Assembly (NCBI GenBank): GCA_001769855.1
Contig: MEPP01000022.1
Location: forward strand, 1-64,000
Reading direction: 5' to 3'
Origin: Bdellovibrionales bacterium GWA2_49_15
Lineage (GTDB): Bacteria; Bdellovibrionota; Bacteriovoracia; Bacteriovoracales; Bacteriovoracaceae
DNA: 64,000 bases
The notes under the pieces were generated by a model that ran no database searches, was not told where the DNA came from, and saw only the letters and a program-made list of their open reading frames with translations. Below, piece by piece: positions 35,181 to 43,274 of this stretch (within the stretch, counting starts at the first letter, position 1; the number at the start of each line of letters is the position of its first letter). The position numbers and the translations under genes are program-made.

Positions 35181-36221
35181 TTATCGAATGATAGAGCTAA
35201 ATCCTTTGTTTTCGTCTTGAATAGACTCCAAGAGTCTCCCGGACGCTGTGAAATTTGTGACTCTCATTGAGCGAAGTCCTTTATTAATAGCAACTGGAAC
35301 AATGAGCTTTGCGGCTTCTGTGCTGACAGCAAAGGAGCCAAACTCCTCAAGGTCAACGGAGTCACCATTTTTTATGGTTTCCGTAATGTGGTACCCCATG
35401 AAAAAAAGGGCCTTTAAAAGAACCTCACGATCGAGGCCAGAATCCTTCATCATGGTTTTGAGTTGATTGTCGCTTAAGCCGTTATTATCGGACTTTGGAT
35501 CGAGATATTTGCTTTGCATTTCAATCGCACCATCGGCAAGCGCAATAACTGCGGACTTCATAACCATCCCAGAACTTTGCTGAACGACATGTGTAAGCTC
35601 ATGAGCGACGGATTCAGCATAAACAATCACCGTTTTTTGCAACGACTCATTGAGCGCATCGGCCAAGTCAAAAATCTTTTCTTTATCACCCTCGATCAGA
35701 GTTCTGGTGTCTAATTCCGCAAAAATATCAAAAAATGCATCAGCAAAGAATGATTGGGAAGAGAACCTTAAATTTGCAGTACCTTTAATAACATCAATTT
35801 TGTTCTTTTTTGCGATGGCCAGAGGAGCAATGACGTTGGAATTGATAAAGTTTAGCGATGTGAAATAATTAAGAGCATATAACGGATAAAGCTCTTGTGC
35901 CATTTTCTTATCTACGTCGAAGACAACATCAGAAACGCTGTTCGTAAAATCAGATAAACTCGCCTTTTTTACGGGGTCCCAACCGCGAACGGTCACTTTG
36001 GAAACGGAAAAAGAACCAAACCCGACGAGGGCCACTCGATCACCTTTTTTGAGTGACTTCGATGTTGAGCTAACAAAAGCATCAAGAGCTTTCTGGGCAT
36101 TCTCCTTGGTAAGCTTAGCATCCTTAGCGATAGCGTCGACCAGCTGAACTTTATTCATGCCAAAGGCGCTGGAAATGGAAATGCAGAAACTCGAAACCAA
36201 AACCCATACTCTGAAATTCAT
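35181..36221 (-). CDS. Exported protein with two HU-like domains and a central HELTH motif
   Basis: A 346-aa protein I do not recognise as a known family. Residues 1-21 form a signal peptide ending S-S-A-F-G, and the next residues are MNKVQLVDAIAKDAKLTK, the canonical beginning of HU histone-like proteins; the HU pattern continues to GDRVALVGFGSFSV and a DNA-arm-like RGWDP. Near the C-terminus a second HU-like half-pattern appears (LKTMMKDSGLDREVLLKAL, then NGDSVDLEEFGSF). Between them is AHELTHVVQQ (206-215), an HExxH metallopeptidase motif of the DUF4157 type. AAAGGATAACC before the first ATG supports the exported form; the inner Met has no ribosome site. A nucleoid or extracellular-DNA role is speculation. 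Confidence 0.75.
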   Translation of the reverse strand: MNFRVWVLVSSFCISISSAFGMNKVQLVDAIAKDAKLTKENAQKALDAFVSSTSKSLKKGDRVALVGFGSFSVSKVTVRGWDPVKKASLSDFTNSVSDVVFDVDKKMAQELYPLYALNYFTSLNFINSNVIAPLAIAKKNKIDVIKGTANLRFSSQSFFADAFFDIFAELDTRTLIEGDKEKIFDLADALNESLQKTVIVYAESVAHELTHVVQQSSGMVMKSAVIALADGAIEMQSKYLDPKSDNNGLSDNQLKTMMKDSGLDREVLLKALFFMGYHITETIKNGDSVDLEEFGSFAVSTEAAKLIVPVAINKGLRSMRVTNFTASGRLLESIQDENKGFSSIIR

Positions 36222-36592
36222 CTTGGTTATCCTTTTTAATTTTAATTAGAAAGCAAGTTTTTAAGATGCAGGCCGAGTGCCACGAATTGTCCTAAAACTC
36301 CTTCTCTGATGGGGATAACTCCCTGTAATTATCAGGACGCAATCGATGAGCTGATCAAATTTTGGTCAGATGGGTAGTTCAGGTGTCACAATAGGAACAG
36401 ACACCGCTCCTCTAGCTCCGTCTCTTAAAGAGCAAAGATTTGGTCATTTTCCGAGATGATCTGCCTGCAAAAAATAAGTGACGAATATTTCGGAAACGGA
36501 GTTAAGCTGAGCAAAATTTTCTTTTACCTTTTGTTTTTTCTTCTCTAGCATTGGGCAACACAATTTACCTATCCACAAGAAAAGGGGATTTT
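36222..36592. other. A+T-rich intergenic stretch with hairpins, no gene seen
   Basis: About 370 bases between divergent genes. Upstream of the minus-strand gene is an AAAAAGGAT ribosome site. GGTGTC (36382-36387) pairs with GACACC (36400-36405) around a loop containing AGGA, and a nested stem with GGGA/TCCC lies further left around 36318-36348. No protein frame longer than a few dozen codons is convincing. A structured leader of the gene at 36593 is possible. Confidence 0.3.
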
Positions 36593-37123
36593 ATGAAAAG
36601 TTTTATTTTATTGCTCTGTATGCTTATGGGTTTTGCCGTGATGGCGGAAGATCATTCTCTCTCGCTCATCAAAGGCACAAATATTGAACTCAAACTCTAC
36701 GATCACGCCATTGCCGGATCGATCAAGGACTTTATTGTTTTTGGAAACAAAGATGATGAAACCGGCACCTCCGAGCTGACAATGAAAAAGCATGGTCAGG
36801 TTATCCGTACCACATTTGGTGCCTTAAGTGATGGCTTCGGTGGCACCATTTCCCACTCCACCGACGGAGTGATGGTGAGCACGGAAATTCGCCTAAAAAA
36901 AGTTGATCAGGCGCAACAGCAGATTACCTTCACGGCCGGTGGAAAAGAGTACCTGGTACAAATTGAAGCAGAAGACTTTCAAAATGATCACTTTATTAAT
37001 CCCCGCTACAAGATGGAATTTGACGGGCAGAGGGTTGAGTTTAAATTGGAACACGGTGATGCCTGCTACGGTTTCTCCGCTCATCTTGTTATGATGATTT
37101 TTGGTGCTTATCTCCATAATTAG
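36593..37123 (+). CDS. Exported hypothetical protein
   Basis: A 176-aa protein with a signal peptide (FILLLCMLMGFAVMAEDHS) and a beta-rich mature part (IELKLYDHAI, EIRLKKVDQAQQQITFTAGG, KMEFDGQRVEFKLEHGD). One Cys near the end. Not recognised. AAAAGGGGA lies 4-8 bases before the ATG, which is better supported than a TTG 42 bases upstream. A GGGGCC/GGCCCC hairpin without a T tract follows at 37141-37158. Confidence 0.65.
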   Translation: MKSFILLLCMLMGFAVMAEDHSLSLIKGTNIELKLYDHAIAGSIKDFIVFGNKDDETGTSELTMKKHGQVIRTTFGALSDGFGGTISHSTDGVMVSTEIRLKKVDQAQQQITFTAGGKEYLVQIEAEDFQNDHFINPRYKMEFDGQRVEFKLEHGDACYGFSAHLVMMIFGAYLHN

Positions 37124-37203
37124 CGAACTTAGAGCTTGCAGGGGCCTTCACGGGCCCCAAAATAATCTAGACAGATATGAATTCCTTTGGTTTAAGATGA
37201 CGC

Positions 37204-38691
37204 ATGACTATAGAAAATCAATCCTTTGACGTCATTATTGTAGGATCAGGATACGGCGGACTCCTCCCCGCCTATCAGCTTACCCAGGCCGGATTCAAAG
37301 TCTTACTCATTGAACGCGGCAAAGCCTGGCAGCGAAATATGTTTCGCCATTCTTGGGCACCGGAATATTTGGGCGGCCTCTTTGATATCAGCCTCTCCAC
37401 TTCCATGAAAGATATCTACCGAGGCTCCAAAATTTTTGGCGGCGGCTCGGTTATGAATGATAAGGTTCATCACCGCACACCTTCTGAGGCCTTTAGCTTT
37501 GTTGACCCGGACACCAAACGTGCGGCATGGCCCTCCAATGTCCACCGCGAGGCGCTCAATCCTTTTTACAAGCAGGTGGAAGAACTTCTCAGCATCCACC
37601 AGCTAAGCTGGGAAGAGGTCTCGCGAATTGGCGGCAACTTTGCTCGCATGTTCGCCGATGCCGGACTCTCCTGCGACCGAAATAATTTCAATGTCGGAAC
37701 TGGCTGCGTCCATTGTGGTTTTTGTGAGGCCGGCTGCCAATTTCCGGGCGGAAAACTTAATCTCGTCAGCGAAGTTTTCCACCTCGCCCTCGAAACAGGA
37801 AACCTTGAGGTCAAAGTTGAAACATCGGTGAAAACAGTGGCCCCTGTCCGCAGTGGTGGTTACGAGGTTCATTGCATCAGCAGCGATAAATCTTACAAAG
37901 CTCCCGCCACCTCGACCTTCACCGCCCCCAGAGTTATCTTGGCGGCAGGCCCGATCGGTACCGTGCCACTTCTCTTCCGATCCAAGGCCCATTTACCTAA
38001 ACTTTCCTCGGCCCTGGGTAAGTGGATCAGCAATAATGGGGACATGAATTTTATCTTAAGAACTCCCGACAGCTATCCCGATCATCTTGGCTTTCGCTCG
38101 GCTACTAGTACGGGCGTTATGACCTATGCCTTTTGGGATGAGCACCACATCACCATGCACCCCGGGATGGCACCGATCCCCGTTTTTGCCGGCGTGGATG
38201 CACGTCGCGAAGGCGGACTCGCCTGGGGATTGGAGCATAAACATTTTGTGAAAAAAAATGTCGTCAATCGCCTCATTCCCGTCAATGCCATGGGTGTGGT
38301 TCCAGCCGAAATAAAAATGGAAATCGATCATGATGGGAACGCCAAAATTCACCACCCGCGCACCAAAGCACTAGAGGAGCACGCCAACATTCTCTACCGC
38401 CTTATGAAAGGCGTCTGCCAGACGGTAGGCGGCGAGCTGCTTATCACAGGAATCGATGGTGAACTCTTCGACATGGGCGGAAACCATATTTTAGGTGGCG
38501 CCAGAATGAGTGAGCAAAAATCCACAGGAGTGGTCAATCCCTCGGGCGAAGTTTTCGACTATCCCGGGCTCTACGTGAGTGATGCCAGCTCCATCCCCGG
38601 AAGCCTGGGCATTAATCCCGCCCTCACAATCGGTGCCAATGCCATGAGGATTGGACACGAGTTGATTCGAAGTGTGGGAGGAAAACCATGA
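37204..38691 (+). CDS. GMC oxidoreductase, cholesterol-oxidase-like (module 3)
   Basis: A 495-aa flavoenzyme of the GMC superfamily. FAD motif GSGYGGLLPAYQLTQAG near residue 13 and GGGSVMNDKVHH for the second FAD contact. A cysteine cluster TGCVHCGFCEAGC lies near residue 170. The C-terminus has GGNHILGGARMS and LYVSDASSIPGSLGINPAL. The spacing and the GSGYGG start are closer to the cholesterol-oxidase branch than the two enzymes at 4.7-8.1 kb. Its stop overlaps the start of a Tat-exported partner (ATGA). Substrate unknown. Confidence 0.85.
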   Translation: MTIENQSFDVIIVGSGYGGLLPAYQLTQAGFKVLLIERGKAWQRNMFRHSWAPEYLGGLFDISLSTSMKDIYRGSKIFGGGSVMNDKVHHRTPSEAFSFVDPDTKRAAWPSNVHREALNPFYKQVEELLSIHQLSWEEVSRIGGNFARMFADAGLSCDRNNFNVGTGCVHCGFCEAGCQFPGGKLNLVSEVFHLALETGNLEVKVETSVKTVAPVRSGGYEVHCISSDKSYKAPATSTFTAPRVILAAGPIGTVPLLFRSKAHLPKLSSALGKWISNNGDMNFILRTPDSYPDHLGFRSATSTGVMTYAFWDEHHITMHPGMAPIPVFAGVDARREGGLAWGLEHKHFVKKNVVNRLIPVNAMGVVPAEIKMEIDHDGNAKIHHPRTKALEEHANILYRLMKGVCQTVGGELLITGIDGELFDMGGNHILGGARMSEQKSTGVVNPSGEVFDYPGLYVSDASSIPGSLGINPALTIGANAMRIGHELIRSVGGKP

Positions 38692-39254
38692 GCCAAAAAA
38701 TCCCACGGCGCGATTTTCTCAAGTCCGGCACCGGCCTGTTTTTACTTACCGGCATGGGTGGCCTCTCCGCCCCGCTTGCAGCTTCCGAGCGGGGCAATGC
38801 CAATCCCTACAATGATAAGCTCTTTCTTGCCCTCTATGAGACAATAATCCCCGGTGCGGCCTTCGACCCTACCGGTGCCCCCGGCGCCATCGAAGCCGGG
38901 ACCGTCCAGTTCTTGGCCCAGACAGAAAAAAGTAACACTCTCCCGATTCCGGTAGGGCTCATTCGCAGCTACCTGCGTATTGCCCTGAACCTCAAGGCCA
39001 TGTGGCGTTACCGCAAAGGTTTCGTGCATCTCAATTTGGCCCAACGAACGGAAGTGGCCAAACGCGTGGAACGTCTCCCCGGAATTCCCTTGGTGTATCG
39101 CTTGATTCGGGCACCTTTTTATACTGCCTCAATCAACCGCGTCGGCTACGATTATCTCGGTTACCCGGGAGCAAATCGCGGATATTCTGATCACAGCTTT
39201 AAAATGGCCCTTTCTGAGTCACATAGCAGAGCGGTCGATGGAAATCTTCCCTAG
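38688..39254 (+). CDS. Tat-exported small partner of the third GMC oxidoreductase
   Basis: A 188-aa protein with a twin-arginine signal, PRRDFLKSGTGLFLLTG, so it is exported folded through TatC (encoded at 44.7-45.4 kb). The mature part contains LFLALYETIIPG, as in gluconate-2-dehydrogenase subunit 3-type proteins, and no heme-binding CxxCH. Translationally coupled to the oxidoreductase. The enzyme itself lacks a signal, so it may be carried out as a complex with this subunit ('hitchhiker' export), which is inference. Confidence 0.7.
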   Translation: MSQKIPRRDFLKSGTGLFLLTGMGGLSAPLAASERGNANPYNDKLFLALYETIIPGAAFDPTGAPGAIEAGTVQFLAQTEKSNTLPIPVGLIRSYLRIALNLKAMWRYRKGFVHLNLAQRTEVAKRVERLPGIPLVYRLIRAPFYTASINRVGYDYLGYPGANRGYSDHSFKMALSESHSRAVDGNLP

Positions 39255-39324
39255 CCGCAAACCTTGACGTCCAAACCACCTGGCTTTAGCATCTAAAGTT
39301 CCAATTTTAAAAAAGGATTTTGCG

Positions 39325-39912
39325 ATGAAAATTGTTCTTGCCTTTGCTCTTATGATTCTTTCATTTTCAACTTACGCCGCTGTCGCCCTTAAGCCCGGTC
39401 TTTGGGAAATGGAAATGAGTTTGGGTGGGCCGGATGGCAAACAAGTTGACCCCATGGCCGAAATGCGCAAAGCCATGGCGGGAATGTCTCCCGAGCAGCA
39501 AAAACAAATGGCCGGCATGATGGGTAAAATGGGCAAGATGGGCATGTCTCCCGGCGGTGCAATGCGTATGTGTTACACCAAAGAAATGATGGAAAATGAA
39601 GGCAATCTCAATCAGCAAAAAGATAAAAAATGCACCAACACCGTCAGGGAAAAATCGGCCAGCAAGATAGTGATCGATTTCAAATGCGATGATGGCACAT
39701 CCGGAACTTCCATTATGACGATCAAAGACTCCACTCACTATACCGCCAATGTTGATATGACAGATAAGACCGGACAAAAATCTAAAATGTCCCTCAATGG
39801 AAAATTTGTTGATAGTGATTGCGGCGACATAAAACCATTAACCGCAGCGACGACGGCACCGGTAAAACCAGTCATTCCACCAACGGCAAAACCTAAGACG
39901 ACGACACCGTAA
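39325..39912 (+). CDS. DUF3617-type exported protein
   Basis: A 195-aa protein: signal peptide ending TYAA, then LKPGLWEMEMS, the DUF3617 start. Unusual Met-rich middle (MAGMSPEQQKQMAGMMGKMG) and two conserved Cys pairs (RMCYTKEM/KKCTNTV and FKCDDG/DSDCGD). The end is Thr/Pro/Ala-rich. The Met-rich stretch could bind copper or be subject to oxidation. Function of the family is unknown. AAAAAGGA lies before the ATG. Confidence 0.75.
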   Translation: MKIVLAFALMILSFSTYAAVALKPGLWEMEMSLGGPDGKQVDPMAEMRKAMAGMSPEQQKQMAGMMGKMGKMGMSPGGAMRMCYTKEMMENEGNLNQQKDKKCTNTVREKSASKIVIDFKCDDGTSGTSIMTIKDSTHYTANVDMTDKTGQKSKMSLNGKFVDSDCGDIKPLTAATTAPVKPVIPPTAKPKTTTP

Positions 39913-39915
39913 GTC

Positions 39916-40428
39916 TTAGACCCATTCGAAAGTTCGTTTCTCTTTATTTTTCCGAACTCCGGGTACGCGAAAGATTTGATTGTGAAAAGAAATGTAGACA
40001 CCGGGGGGCAGGATTTTTAGGGCCATCAAGGCTTCGGTTACATTTTGCATAGCATCAGAGTCATCGAAGCCCAAAGGCCGCATTGCTCCAGTAAAGGCGA
40101 TGGCCACCTTAAGATCAGTGAGTTCTCGCGCCAACAGCTCGGCAGTCAAAGTCATGGTATCAGTGCCGTGAATTATCAAAATAGGGTGGCCCTCAGGTGC
40201 CAAGGCCCGAACCTTGTCAAGAATTTGCTTGCGATCCTTATCATCCATGAACAGGGAATCCTTATTCATGAGCTGATGAAACAAGGGTTCAGTATATGGG
40301 AGACGCAATTTTGATAAGATGGCCATTTCAACATTGGGCGTCTTATTGGTTAACTGACCTTCCACCTCATCATAGACCTTTTCGATGGTCCCGCCTGTGG
40401 TCACAATTTGAATTTTCCTCGGTCCCAC
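39916..40428 (-). CDS. Short asparaginase-like protein (N-terminal domain only)
   Basis: About 170 aa matching only the N-terminal domain of L-asparaginases: IQIVTTGGTIEK with the nucleophile Thr, and IIHGTDTMTLTA with the second Thr-Asp pair. The C-terminal domain of about 150 residues is absent, and the sequence ends after FRVPGVRKNKEKRTFEWV. The start is set by AAGGAGG and a GTG; a longer frame to 40515 would run over the htpG promoter. Either a true small amidohydrolase or a truncated gene; the intact motifs favour function. Confidence 0.75.
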   Translation of the reverse strand: MGPRKIQIVTTGGTIEKVYDEVEGQLTNKTPNVEMAILSKLRLPYTEPLFHQLMNKDSLFMDDKDRKQILDKVRALAPEGHPILIIHGTDTMTLTAELLARELTDLKVAIAFTGAMRPLGFDDSDAMQNVTEALMALKILPPGVYISFHNQIFRVPGVRKNKEKRTFEWV

Positions 40429-40478
40429 CCATCCTCCTTGTCGTGTATTCGCCCTATAAAAAAGCTTAGGTCCTAGGG

Positions 40479-40508
40479 TTGACGTGCGCTTATTTGCCTC
40501 CATATTGT
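40479..40508 (+). promoter_or_regulatory. Predicted promoter of htpG
   Basis: TTGACG (40479-40484) and TATTGT (40503-40508) are 18 bases apart, close to the vegetative consensus, with transcription expected near 40515. It lies about 50 bases before the htpG ATG. No sigma-32-type heat-shock element is obvious. Confidence 0.55.
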
Positions 40509-40566
40509 TTAGCATATTTTTTTACGCTAGTAATTTTATCTCTTTCTTTTTCTTTGGGAGGAACTC

Positions 40567-42477
40567 ATGACTGAACGTAAAGGCCCTATCACCGTAAAAA
40601 CGGGCGACATTTTCCCCATCATCAAAAAGTGGCTGTACTCGGAACATGACATCTTTGTCCGCGAGCTGGTGGCCAATGCCACTGACGCCATCACCAAAAG
40701 AGCATCATTGGCGCGAACTAAAAACACCGAGGTGCCTGAGGGTTATATTCAGGTCAACGTCAACAAGAGTAAAAAAACAATCACCATCAGCGATAACGGT
40801 CTCGGAATGAATGAGGCCGAGGTGGAAAAATATATTGCCCAGTTGGCCTTTTCCGGTGCGGAAGAATTTATCGGCAAGATGAAGGAAGCGGGCGGCAGCG
40901 GCGACAATGACATTATTGGAAAATTCGGACTTGGTTTTTATTCCTCCTTCATGGTGGCCGAAAGAGTTATTCTTGATACGCTTTCCATGGAGCCGAACGC
41001 CAAGGCGGTCCGCTGGATTTGCGACGGAAATCCGGAATACACCTTTGCCGATTCCGACCGCACTGAAATTGGAACCTCCGTTACCCTCATAATCAATGAA
41101 GAAAATGCCGAGTTTTTAGACAGCTACAAGCTTTCTTCCACCTTGAAAAAATTCTGCGATTTCATGCCCTGTAAAATTGCCCTTCTCGATGAGGAAAGAA
41201 AAACCTACCCCTACAAGGAGGATGGTACTGAGGACAAGAGTGCCGCCCCCCTGCCGAACTTACCTGAAATTATCAATGAGACAGTACCGCTTTGGAAAAA
41301 AGATCCCAAAGAGCTGAAGGACGAAGATTACACAAAGTTCTACCAAAATCTTTACCCCATGGAGCAGGCCCCACTGTTTTGGATTCATTTAAAAATTGAT
41401 CATCCTTTCACGCTAGAAGGGATTTTGTATTTCCCCAAGCTCAATCCCAATCGTCCATTCAATGAGTCCAATATCAAGCTGTACTGCAAGCAGGTTTATG
41501 TTTCCGACAGCGTGAAAAATATTATTCCGGAGTTTTTAGGACTCCTGAAGGGTTGTATCGATTCCAGCGATATCCCCCTGAACGTTTCCCGATCTTCCCT
41601 GCAAGGCGACCCCAACGTCAAAAAGATCTCCAACTACGTAGTGAAAAAGGTCGCTGAGTCCCTGAAGAAGTTGTTTAAATCCGACCGCGCCAAATTTGAG
41701 TCCATCTGGGAAGATTCCGGCCTTTTCATTAAATATGGTTGCGTGTCCGACAATCGCTTTGACGAGCAAATCCGCGATCATATTATTTTCAAGAATAGCG
41801 AAGGCAAGTACGTCACGCTGCCTGAGTATCGCGAGTCGATTCCTGAAGCTTACAAGACCAAGCTGGGTGACAAGATCGTCTATTTTGAGAAGGGCAAAAG
41901 TGACTCTTCCCTTCGCTCACAGCTACTGGCAGAAAAAATTCAAACGGTGGAGACAGAGGATCATATTGATCCCCACTTCATGCAGCACGTGGAATCTCAC
42001 AAGATGGGCGACCACTCCTATAAGTTTGCCTCGGTGGATGCCGAGTTTGCCAACATCTTCGGGACCGAGGCCAGCACCGGCGATGACATGAAAATCAAAG
42101 ATTTGTTCGAGGCGAATCTCAAGGAGGCCGACGCCAATTCCTTTGAAATCGTAGTGGAAAAAGTGAAGAATGCGCTTTCTCCCGCCTATTTCCGGGTGGA
42201 CGAGCAGATGAAACGCTTCAGCAAGATGACGGCCCAGATGGGGAACAATGTTTTTCCTCTCAAGAAAACCCTGGTGATCAACCCCAATAATGCCTTGATT
42301 CAGAATGCTTTCAAAATTCATGAAAAAGGCGGCCGCCCCGACCTGGTTAAAAAGCTCTGTCATTTAGTCGAGGACCTGGCCTCTATTTCAAGCGAAGGGT
42401 TAAAACAAGAAGAGCGCGAGATTTTCGTCAAGCGCTCTCAGGAACTGGTTCAAGATCTGACCAGCTATGCTCTTTAA
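40567..42477 (+). CDS. htpG: Molecular chaperone HtpG (Hsp90)
   Basis: ATP-dependent cytoplasmic chaperone of 636 aa. The N-terminal GHKL ATPase shows ELVANATDAITKR, DNGLGMNEAEVE and GKFGLGFYSSFMVA. The middle domain has PLNVSRSSLQGDPNV, with the conserved catalytic Arg region, and the C-terminal dimerisation segment includes LVINPNNALIQ. Length is normal for bacterial HtpG. The ATG has GGGAGGA 5 bases upstream. Monocistronic; the last four bases overlap the convergent DksA-type gene. Confidence 0.97.
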   Translation: MTERKGPITVKTGDIFPIIKKWLYSEHDIFVRELVANATDAITKRASLARTKNTEVPEGYIQVNVNKSKKTITISDNGLGMNEAEVEKYIAQLAFSGAEEFIGKMKEAGGSGDNDIIGKFGLGFYSSFMVAERVILDTLSMEPNAKAVRWICDGNPEYTFADSDRTEIGTSVTLIINEENAEFLDSYKLSSTLKKFCDFMPCKIALLDEERKTYPYKEDGTEDKSAAPLPNLPEIINETVPLWKKDPKELKDEDYTKFYQNLYPMEQAPLFWIHLKIDHPFTLEGILYFPKLNPNRPFNESNIKLYCKQVYVSDSVKNIIPEFLGLLKGCIDSSDIPLNVSRSSLQGDPNVKKISNYVVKKVAESLKKLFKSDRAKFESIWEDSGLFIKYGCVSDNRFDEQIRDHIIFKNSEGKYVTLPEYRESIPEAYKTKLGDKIVYFEKGKSDSSLRSQLLAEKIQTVETEDHIDPHFMQHVESHKMGDHSYKFASVDAEFANIFGTEASTGDDMKIKDLFEANLKEADANSFEIVVEKVKNALSPAYFRVDEQMKRFSKMTAQMGNNVFPLKKTLVINPNNALIQNAFKIHEKGGRPDLVKKLCHLVEDLASISSEGLKQEEREIFVKRSQELVQDLTSYAL

Positions 42478-42899
42478 GAGGCAATGACCTGACTGGTGGT
42501 ATTGCCTAAAGTATGTGAACGGCGGTCGTAGGGAATATGAATCTCGGACCGCTCTTCCAATTCTTTGCACTCGAGACAAAGCCGCGCCATGGGACGGGCC
42601 ATGAGTCTACTTATGGCCATATCCTGTCCGCAGTCGTCACAGATTCCAAATGAGCCACGACTAATTTTAAACAGTGACTCATCTATTTTTTTGAGTAAAA
42701 AAGTACTCCGCCCCGCGAGCTTATAGGAAAGAGCTTCTTCCGCTCCCTGAATGGTCCAATCGACGTCATCTTTCAAGTCATCCTTTGCCGAAAGAGTCAC
42801 TTCCTCACCGGTCAACTTGGCCTGCTCAATTCCAAGCAACAATTGCTCGCGCATGGTTAAGAACTTTTCTTTAAAGTGCAGAGTGAGTGAAGCGTCCAT
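42474..42899 (-). CDS. DksA/TraR-family zinc-finger protein
   Basis: A 141-aa protein with an N-terminal coiled coil of about 65 residues (LTLHFKEKFLTMREQLLLGI) and a C-terminal zinc finger CDDCG...CLECK, 17 residues apart. RNA polymerase secondary-channel regulators of this family tune transcription with ppGpp. The DxxDxA tip is not clear, so its own specificity is uncertain. The ribosome site AGGGGGA is 5 bases upstream. Its leader contains, or is preceded by, the GGA-hairpin RNA at 42911-43037. Confidence 0.88.
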   Translation of the reverse strand: MDASLTLHFKEKFLTMREQLLLGIEQAKLTGEEVTLSAKDDLKDDVDWTIQGAEEALSYKLAGRSTFLLKKIDESLFKISRGSFGICDDCGQDMAISRLMARPMARLCLECKELEERSEIHIPYDRRSHTLGNTTSQVIAS

Positions 42900-42910
42900 A
42901 GGTCCCCCTG

Positions 42911-43037
42911 AAAAATGAGCATCCTGCTGATTCTAAATCTCAAATCCTTTTGAGATTTAATTGGGAATCTTGCCCATCCTTGGGCGCTTATCCCCGTGTC
43001 CTTTCGGACTAATCGAGAGCTTCTTCCTGAAGCACCC
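42911..43037 (-). ncRNA. CsrB/Rsm-like small RNA or leader with AGGA-loop hairpins
   Basis: On the minus strand, GCTTC (43033-43029) and GAAGC (43023-43019) enclose AGGAA; GCCCA and TGGGC (42985-42972) enclose AGGA; AAATCTCAAA and TTTGAGATTT (42958-42935) enclose AGGA; and AAT-C-AGC/GCT-C-ATT (about 42932-42914) encloses AGGAT and runs into TTTTTC. A further GTCC-GAAA-GGAC stem carries AAAGGA. This is the architecture of CsrB/RsmX-Y-Z RNAs, which sequester CsrA. A promoter TTGGCA-17-TTTATT (43072-43044) would start the RNA at about 43037, giving about 127 bases. It could instead be the leader of the DksA-type gene. Confidence 0.6.
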
Positions 43038-43274
43038 GTCTTGAATAAACATATGTGCACGGTCTGTGCCAAGCAGGCCCCCCTCAGGAGGTACCATTCA
43101 AAAGTCCTTGTTTTTGCGTTTTTCCCACGGCCCTGGCCAGAAGAGGTCAGAAATTTATGCACGGTGGCGAACAAATCGGAGCTAAAATGCGCCCGAATTA
43201 GACTTTTCAGGCACGGGCCAAGATGGGATCAAAGTCGGCCTTGGTTACCGAGTGGCCCTGCAAGGTGGTGTCAC
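43038..43274. other. Non-coding stretch upstream of the AGGA-hairpin RNA
   Basis: About 240 bases after the FliG-C-like gene, with no convincing frame. A CAAGGAC loop (43104-43110, minus strand) in a weak A/T stem is another possible CsrA site. The -35 and -10 of the RNA lie at 43044-43072. No GacA-type or other operator was found, and no terminator after the FliG-like gene is obvious. Confidence 0.4.
43044..43072 (-). promoter_or_regulatory. Predicted promoter of the AGGA-hairpin RNA
   Basis: On the minus strand TTGGCA (43072-43067, five of six -35 bases) is 17 bases from TTTATT (43049-43044, four of six -10 bases). The first hairpin begins four bases after the expected start, as in known Rsm RNAs. 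Confidence 0.5.

Noticed and set aside
35064..35270. 68-codon frame beside the HU-like gene
   Set aside because: It overlaps the opposite-strand gene by about 90 bases, has no ribosome site and the peptide resembles nothing.
37141..37158. GGGGCC/GGCCCC hairpin as a terminator
   Set aside because: No T tract follows on either strand, so it is only noted in the neighbouring gene.
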